Source of the DNA: JAHFTY01 sp964584785
GTDB lineage: Bacteria > Acidobacteriota > Terriglobia > 20CM-2-55-15
Reading direction: 5' to 3'
Assembly: GCA_964584785.1 (NCBI GenBank)
Contig: CAZPBY010000031.1
Span: 16,290-80,289 of the forward strand
DNA length: 64,000 bases
Part shown: positions 60,967 to 64,000 of the stretch, piece by piece
Layout: each line of letters starts with the position of its first letter
Position numbering within the stretch: the first letter of the stretch is position 1
Notes under the pieces: model-generated
The model's input: the letters and a program-made list of their open reading frames with translations, nothing else
Told to the model about the DNA's origin: nothing
Database searches by the model: none
Translations under genes and position numbers: made by a program

Positions 60967-60988
60967 GAGCCCGTCGATGAACGGGCTC
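60967..60988 (+). terminator. stem-loop terminator after pilin B2
   Basis: GAGCCCGT and ACGGGCTC (60967-60974 and 60981-60988) pair around CGATGA, followed by ATTGAT rather than a pure T run. It probably ends the pilin B2 message before the lolA-like gene. Confidence 0.55.
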
Positions 60989-61024
60989 ATTGATCTCCGT
61001 CCGCCCTTCGCTTAATCTCAATTT

Positions 61025-61675
61025 ATGCCTTTATTTCTAACGGTTTTGCTTTTAGTCGCTCAGACAGCGGGCCGTACTCCGCCCTCGCGGCTGGGTGACG
61101 TGGTGAACGGCGTCGATCGGCTGTTTGCGCAAATGAAGGATTTTTCAGCGGATTTTGTTCAGATCGACCAAATTAGTTTGAACCGAAACGAGCAGGGAGC
61201 GGGTCATGTATATCTGATGCGCCCGAAAATGGCGCGGTACGAATACACGTCGCCGGAGGAGCGGCTGTTCGTGTCTGACGGGAAGATGGTTTATTTCTAC
61301 ATTCCCGCGGACCGGCAAGTGCGGATGGATCAATTGAAGGAAGCAATCGATGACCGCATTCCGTTGATGTTCCTCGTCGGCCGATCCAATCTCCGTGACG
61401 AATTCGAACGATTTGAGACTCTTCCTGTAAAGCCGCAAATCGAAGGAACGATGGTTATACAAATGTACCCGAAACGAAAAACCGACCTGACGGAATTAGT
61501 TATGGAGGTCGAGCCGCAGAGCTACCTCATTCGACGCCTTGTTCTCACGCACGCCAATGGCTCTCGCACGGACCTTCGGTTTTCCAACATCCGCGTAAAT
61601 TCGGGTCTGAAACCGTCGCTTTTCAACTTCAAGATTCCCGAAGGCACCAAGGTTCGGGAGGGGATCGGCCAGTAA
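61025..61675 (+). CDS. lolA: LolA-like outer-membrane lipoprotein carrier protein
   Basis: A 216-residue protein with a signal peptide (LFLTVLLLVAQTAG). FAQMKDFSADFVQ opens the half-barrel fold that shields lipoprotein acyl chains. GHVYLMRPKMARYEYTSPEE, LFVSDGKMVYFYIPADRQV and LVMEVEPQSYLIRRLVLTHA are the repeated strands of LolA. It ferries lipoproteins through the periplasm to the outer membrane. It lies 11 nt before pilC, so it may serve pilus-related lipoproteins such as PilF/PilQ partners, which is inference. No clear ribosome site precedes the ATG. Confidence 0.85.
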   Translation: MPLFLTVLLLVAQTAGRTPPSRLGDVVNGVDRLFAQMKDFSADFVQIDQISLNRNEQGAGHVYLMRPKMARYEYTSPEERLFVSDGKMVYFYIPADRQVRMDQLKEAIDDRIPLMFLVGRSNLRDEFERFETLPVKPQIEGTMVIQMYPKRKTDLTELVMEVEPQSYLIRRLVLTHANGSRTDLRFSNIRVNSGLKPSLFNFKIPEGTKVREGIGQ

Positions 61676-61686
61676 CGGCATTCGTT

Positions 61687-62892
61687 ATGGAATTTGTCTG
61701 CAAATACGCGAAACCCACGGGCGAAGTGGTGAAGGCTGTCCAGGTCGGCCAGAATGCGGACGAAGTCAAGCACCGTCTGCACGAGCAGGGCTTTTTGCCG
61801 ATTTCTGTGGAACCGCGAGGCTGGACGCTCACCGGAGGGCTCGGCAAACGCTCCCAAAAGATCGACGCTCAGGACTTCATCGTCTTCAACCAGCAGTTCG
61901 TCGCACTGATCAAGGCAGGACTTCCGATCCTGCGATCGCTCGACCTCCTGAGGGTGCAGATCAAAAACCCTGTGCTGCGGCGGTATATCGAAGACGTTCG
62001 AGACAAGGTTCACTCCGGCGAACTCCTTTCCGAAGCCCTGCGCGATCAGGCCGTCTTTCCGACGGTTTACGTGGCTTCGATATTCGCGGGTGAGCGGAGC
62101 GGCAACCTGGTCGAAGTGATCAATCGTTACATCCATTACGAAAAAACGATTCTTTCGGTGCGCAAGCGATTCCTCGGAGCACTGATTTATCCCTCGTTCC
62201 TGATTGTTCTTTCCATCGTGATGGTGCTGGTCATTGTCACGTATGTCATTCCAAGGTTCGGCCAACTCTATGCCGGCTTGAATACGCCTCTGCCGACGGC
62301 AACGAAAGTGTTGATCACGGTGGCGACAGCGATCCAAAACAACCTGCTGATTGCCGTGCCGGCCATCGCTTTGGCGATTGTGGGTTTCATTGTCTGGTTG
62401 AGTACGGCAGGGGGCCGCAGACGGCTGGATGAATTCAAGTTGAAAGCCCCGATCGTCGGCAATCTGTGGACGATGTTTTCGATGGCGCAACTCTCGCGCA
62501 CCCTGTCGACGCTGCTTCAGGGCGGCATACCGCTGCTTGCCGCGCTGGAGGTTGCGCGGGATGCCACGGGCAATCGTGTGATTTCGACTTCGATTTCCGA
62601 GGCGATCGTCGGTGTCCGCGAGGGACAATCATTGTCCGACAGCTTGGAGCGCACGGGACACTTTCCGGACCTCGCGATCGAGATGATGCGCGTCGGCGAG
62701 CAGACCGGATCCCTGCCGGAAATGCTGAATCACGTCGCCGATTTTTACGATGAAGATGTGAACATCCGGTCGAACGCGCTGTTGAGCTGGGTTGAACCGG
62801 TGATTTTGATTTTTGTGGCGATATTTGTCGCTTCGATTTTGATATCGCTTTACCTGCCGATATTCAGTATCGGCAATGCGGTGCATTCATAG
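61687..62892 (+). CDS. pilC: type IV pilus inner-membrane platform protein PilC
   Basis: A 401-residue protein. The N-terminal segment (MEFVCKYAKPTGEVVKAVQV, then AKHRLHEQGF-like VKHRLHEQGFLPISVE) is followed by two T2SSF domains, about residues 65-190 and 270-390. QDFIVFNQQFVALIKAGLPI marks the first and MAQLSRTLSTLLQGGIPLLA the second; each contains FAGERSGNL or VGEQTGSLPEML. Three membrane helices are present. It anchors pilus assembly and couples to PilB. The pilB ATG follows after 36 nt. Confidence 0.95.
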   Translation: MEFVCKYAKPTGEVVKAVQVGQNADEVKHRLHEQGFLPISVEPRGWTLTGGLGKRSQKIDAQDFIVFNQQFVALIKAGLPILRSLDLLRVQIKNPVLRRYIEDVRDKVHSGELLSEALRDQAVFPTVYVASIFAGERSGNLVEVINRYIHYEKTILSVRKRFLGALIYPSFLIVLSIVMVLVIVTYVIPRFGQLYAGLNTPLPTATKVLITVATAIQNNLLIAVPAIALAIVGFIVWLSTAGGRRRLDEFKLKAPIVGNLWTMFSMAQLSRTLSTLLQGGIPLLAALEVARDATGNRVISTSISEAIVGVREGQSLSDSLERTGHFPDLAIEMMRVGEQTGSLPEMLNHVADFYDEDVNIRSNALLSWVEPVILIFVAIFVASILISLYLPIFSIGNAVHS

Positions 62893-62928
62893 CAGTACCC
62901 GGAGCGCTGGCGACGGGCATTCGACATT

Positions 62929-64000
62929 ATGAAGAACGTAATCGAAACCAACGGACATTCGACGGCGCGAGAGCTGGCGGCGAGATACCGCTACGAGCTT
63001 GTCGATTTGAAGGGTATTCACCTCGACCTCGAGCTGTTCCGAACCATTCCCGTCGATCTGATGTTCCGCTACAACTTTGTGCCGCTGCGCACCGAGGGCA
63101 ATGGCCTCGTTATCGCGATGGCCGATCCCAGCGACCTGGTGATGGTCGACGAAGTGGCCGCGCTCCTGGGAAAGCCGCTGATCATCAAAGTCGCCGTCTT
63201 AAACGAGATTCAGGATCTCTTGAAGAAATCGGAATCTTCGCAGCGCATGCTCGACGAAGCGACCGAAGGCTTCAAGCTCGACCTCATTCGCGAAGACGAA
63301 ACGGGCGACGAGACCATCTCGATCGAGAAAATCACCGAGGAAGAGTCCAGCCCGATCATCCGACTCGTCGACACGATCATCTTTACGGCGCTCGAACGGC
63401 GCGCCAGCGACATTCATATCGAAACGCAGGACATCGAAGTCTGTGTGAAGTACCGCATCGACGGCGCGCTGGGCGAAGCCATGGCGCCGATCGCGAAGGA
63501 ACACCACTCGACGATTATTTCGCGCATCAAAGTCATGTCGGAGCTCGATATCTCCGAACGCCGCGTCCCCCAAGACGGCCGTTTCAAAACTCGATACAAA
63601 GGGCGCTCCATCGACTTTCGCGTCTCGATCATGCCTTCGGTGCACGGCGAGGACGCCGTGATCCGTATTCTCGACAAAGAGAGCATCAGCGAGAAATTCC
63701 GCAACCTCAGTCTGGAGGTGGTCGGCTTCTCCGAATCGGATATCAAGAAATTTCGCCGGTACATCGCTGAGCCTTACGGCATGGTCCTTGTCACCGGGCC
63801 AACAGGAAGCGGAAAGACCACGACGTTGTACGGCGCGCTGATGGAGATCAAGAACGACGAAGACAAGATCATCACCATCGAGGATCCCGTCGAATATCAG
63901 ATCAAAGGCATCACGCAGATTCCCGTCAACGAGAAGAAGGGTCTCACCTTCGCGCGCGGTCTGCGCTCCATTCTACGCCACGACCCCGACAAGATCATGG
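62929..64000 (+). CDS. pilB: type IV pilus assembly ATPase PilB (C-terminus beyond window)
   Basis: Translation from the ATG at 62929 gives 357 codons without a stop to the window end. The N-terminal region (ARYRYELVDLKGIHLDLELF, then FVPLRTEGNGLVIAMADPSD) is the MshEN/T2SSE_N-like domain. ASDIHIET, ISERRVPQDGRF and Walker A GPTGSGKTTT (about residue 290) with EDPVEYQI belong to the GspE/PilB motor. It powers pilus extension. The rest of the protein, including the tetracysteine motif if present, is not in view. A linked pilT or further pil genes may lie downstream. Confidence 0.93.
   Translation, partial: MKNVIETNGHSTARELAARYRYELVDLKGIHLDLELFRTIPVDLMFRYNFVPLRTEGNGLVIAMADPSDLVMVDEVAALLGKPLIIKVAVLNEIQDLLKKSESSQRMLDEATEGFKLDLIREDETGDETISIEKITEEESSPIIRLVDTIIFTALERRASDIHIETQDIEVCVKYRIDGALGEAMAPIAKEHHSTIISRIKVMSELDISERRVPQDGRFKTRYKGRSIDFRVSIMPSVHGEDAVIRILDKESISEKFRNLSLEVVGFSESDIKKFRRYIAEPYGMVLVTGPTGSGKTTTLYGALMEIKNDEDKIITIEDPVEYQIKGITQIPVNEKKGLTFARGLRSILRHDPDKIM

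Overview
The window looks like a chromosomal segment of a Gram-negative, probably aerobic soil or sediment bacterium of the Acidobacteriota. This is an inference from its gene families. They include Ser/Thr kinases fused to PD40/TolB-type propellers, DUF1592/DUF1552 cytochrome-associated proteins, a DUF5916 outer-membrane protein, HExxHxxGxxH metalloproteases of the DUF5117 kind, carboxypeptidase-regulatory-domain proteins, and type IV pilins with a Myxococcus/Acidobacteria-like N-terminus. No rRNA, tRNA, CRISPR array, transposase or phage gene was seen.

Layout. 1-3.7 kb: secreted amide hydrolases (a truncated N-acyl-D-amino-acid deacylase and an amidase) and a two-domain cupredoxin. 3.75-4.6 kb: a gene-poor stretch with nested palindromes and a decayed 21-nt tandem repeat array. 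4.6-11.5 kb: a double-HTH protein, a secreted beta-helix protein, a receptor-like Ser/Thr kinase and a pyridoxamine-oxidase-fold protein. 11.5-23.3 kb: housekeeping genes: rhodanese-MoeB, a DUF374 acyltransferase, a HAD hydrolase, a tandem cyclophilin, an Rrf2 regulator coupled to dinB, and smc-purC-cvpA. 23.4-36.7 kb: secreted and outer-membrane proteins, among them a likely operon of DUF1592, DUF1552 and ankyrin proteins. Long imperfect palindromes sit in two intergenic gaps here.

36.8-58.4 kb is a surface-polysaccharide locus. It has a sugar aminotransferase and an SDR enzyme, GDP-fucose synthesis (gmd, fcl), a WecA/MraY-type initiating transferase, about six glycosyltransferases (one resembling alpha-1,2-fucosyltransferases), three methyltransferase-like proteins, a Wzm/Wzt ABC exporter and two adjacent O-antigen ligase/polymerase proteins with C-terminal TPRs. 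Together they could make, decorate, export and ligate a fucose-containing glycan.

58.6-64 kb is a type IV pilus locus. Four pilin genes form two tandem copies of an A-B cassette, followed by a LolA-like gene, pilC and the start of pilB. Each A gene has a sigma-54-type -24/-12 element and, about 66 bp further upstream, a GTCAC-N5-GTGAC palindrome. Stem-loops separate A from B. This duplicated, separately promoted pilin arrangement is the most interesting regulatory structure in the window. Other points worth checking are a gene with no conventional start codon directly after moeB (probable ATT start), an SDR lacking the catalytic Tyr, a 108-bp antisense overlap between the wecA-like gene and fcl, and three different long palindromic elements.
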